A stretch of DNA of 64,000 nucleotides from Fusobacteriota bacterium (GTDB lineage Bacteria; Bacillota; TC1). The stretch covers positions 92,067 through 156,066 of the forward strand of contig JAKEGG010000007.1 in NCBI GenBank assembly GCA_022615965.1, written 5' to 3'. The position numbers were made by a program, and so were the translations under genes. The stretch's first letter is position 1. Every line of letters starts with the position of its first letter. Positions 63,371-64,000 of this stretch are shown in pieces. The notes under the pieces were generated by a model, which was not told the origin of the DNA, ran no database searches, and saw nothing but the letters and a program-made list of their open reading frames with translations.

Positions 63371-64000
63371 TATTCACCATCCACTATTGGATCAAACTCC
63401 ACTATTTTTTCAAAGCCATGATTAGGAAAAACCTTCATTAAAGTATTATTGAATTCATGTAGATCTCCACTTACATAGCATATTTCTTCACTTTGAGACT
63501 CTTCAAGATAGCCTTCCAGTATATCTACAGTAGGTATTGCCGGATCTATCAGCTTGATTTCTTCACCCACTAGCTGGTTTATGGTATCAGCTAAAAATGG
63601 ATAGTGAGTACACCCCATTATCAAAGTATCACAATTATTTAAAAATATTTCATTAAGGTAGCTTTTTAAAATTCTTTTTAAGTAGTCTGAATCTAGGTCA
63701 CCATCTTCAATAAAACCTACCAGTTTTGGACAAGCCACAGCGGTAACATCAGTATCCTTATCTTTCTCCATTATTTTACTGGTATAGCAATGGCTGTCAA
63801 TTGTCGCCTTTGTTGCTATAACTCCGATTTTACCAGTTGATTCATGTACTGCATGCTCTGCACCTGGCTCTAATACTCCAATTATGGGAGTAGTGAATTT
63901 TTCCCTTAAATGGGGTAAAGCTAAAGCAGAGGTCGTATTACAAGCATCAATAATTACTTTTGCTCCTTGTGCTATCAAAAAAGCTACTATTTGTTCAGAT
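63370..64000 (-). CDS. murI: Glutamate racemase (partial, continues past the window end)
   Basis: VIIDACNTTSALALPHL; DTLIMGCTHYPFLADTI; frame stays open upstream of the track start (SEQIVAFLIAQGAK). Confidence 0.92.
   Translation of the reverse strand, partial: SEQIVAFLIAQGAKVIIDACNTTSALALPHLREKFTTPIIGVLEPGAEHAVHESTGKIGVIATKATIDSHCYTSKIMEKDKDTDVTAVACPKLVGFIEDGDLDSDYLKRILKSYLNEIFLNNCDTLIMGCTHYPFLADTINQLVGEEIKLIDPAIPTVDILEGYLEESQSEEICYVSGDLHEFNNTLMKVFPNHGFEKIVEFDPIVDGE

Noticed and set aside
1-64000. CRISPR array, prophage, toxin-antitoxin or defence island
   Set aside because: No repeat-spacer pattern, integrase, phage structural or recognisable defence genes; only short IS-like remnants near 54.6 kb.

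Overview
64 kb of a low-GC Firmicutes (Clostridia-like) chromosome, almost entirely one coding strand (-). Transcription order on the - strand, from high to low coordinate: murI (partial)-rph-rdgB; lepA-hemW-large (R)-2-hydroxyacyl-CoA dehydratase activase/dehydratase fusion; [a trpB-thrC pair on +]; tRNA-Asn/Met/Val; trmK-nif3-like; membrane Cys-cluster protein-response regulator-histidine kinase; rpsB-tsf-[satD-like-DUF3307]-pyrH-frr-uppS-cdsA-dxr-rseP-ispG-proS-polC-CBS-malic enzyme-yigZ-like-ylbF-like-TPR; then a full dcw cluster mraZ-rsmH-ftsL-ftsI(PASTA)-murE-murF-mraY-murD-ftsW-murG-murC-murB-ftsQ-ftsZ-nrdR-pgeF-yggS-sepF-proC-divIVA-ileS-pduL-like-lspA-rluD-hsp33-U32 peptidase-mutS2 (partial). 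Most content is housekeeping. The items most worth a second look are: (1) an in-frame UAA at codon 41 of ileS, after a strong SD/ATG and before the HIGH-motif region, in a genome that otherwise uses UAA as stop; (2) a PolC that appears to lack the internal DnaQ-like 3'-5' exonuclease insertion while keeping the PHP motifs; (3) a phased GGATAT inverted-repeat array in front of a SatD/DUF3307 pair inserted in the tsf-pyrH block; (4) MraZ-box-like repeats at the mraZ promoter; (5) a membrane CxxCxxxCx5C protein with an overlapping upstream mini-ORF and a downstream two-component system. No CRISPR, intact transposon or prophage was seen. All calls come from reading the sequence; no database searches were run.
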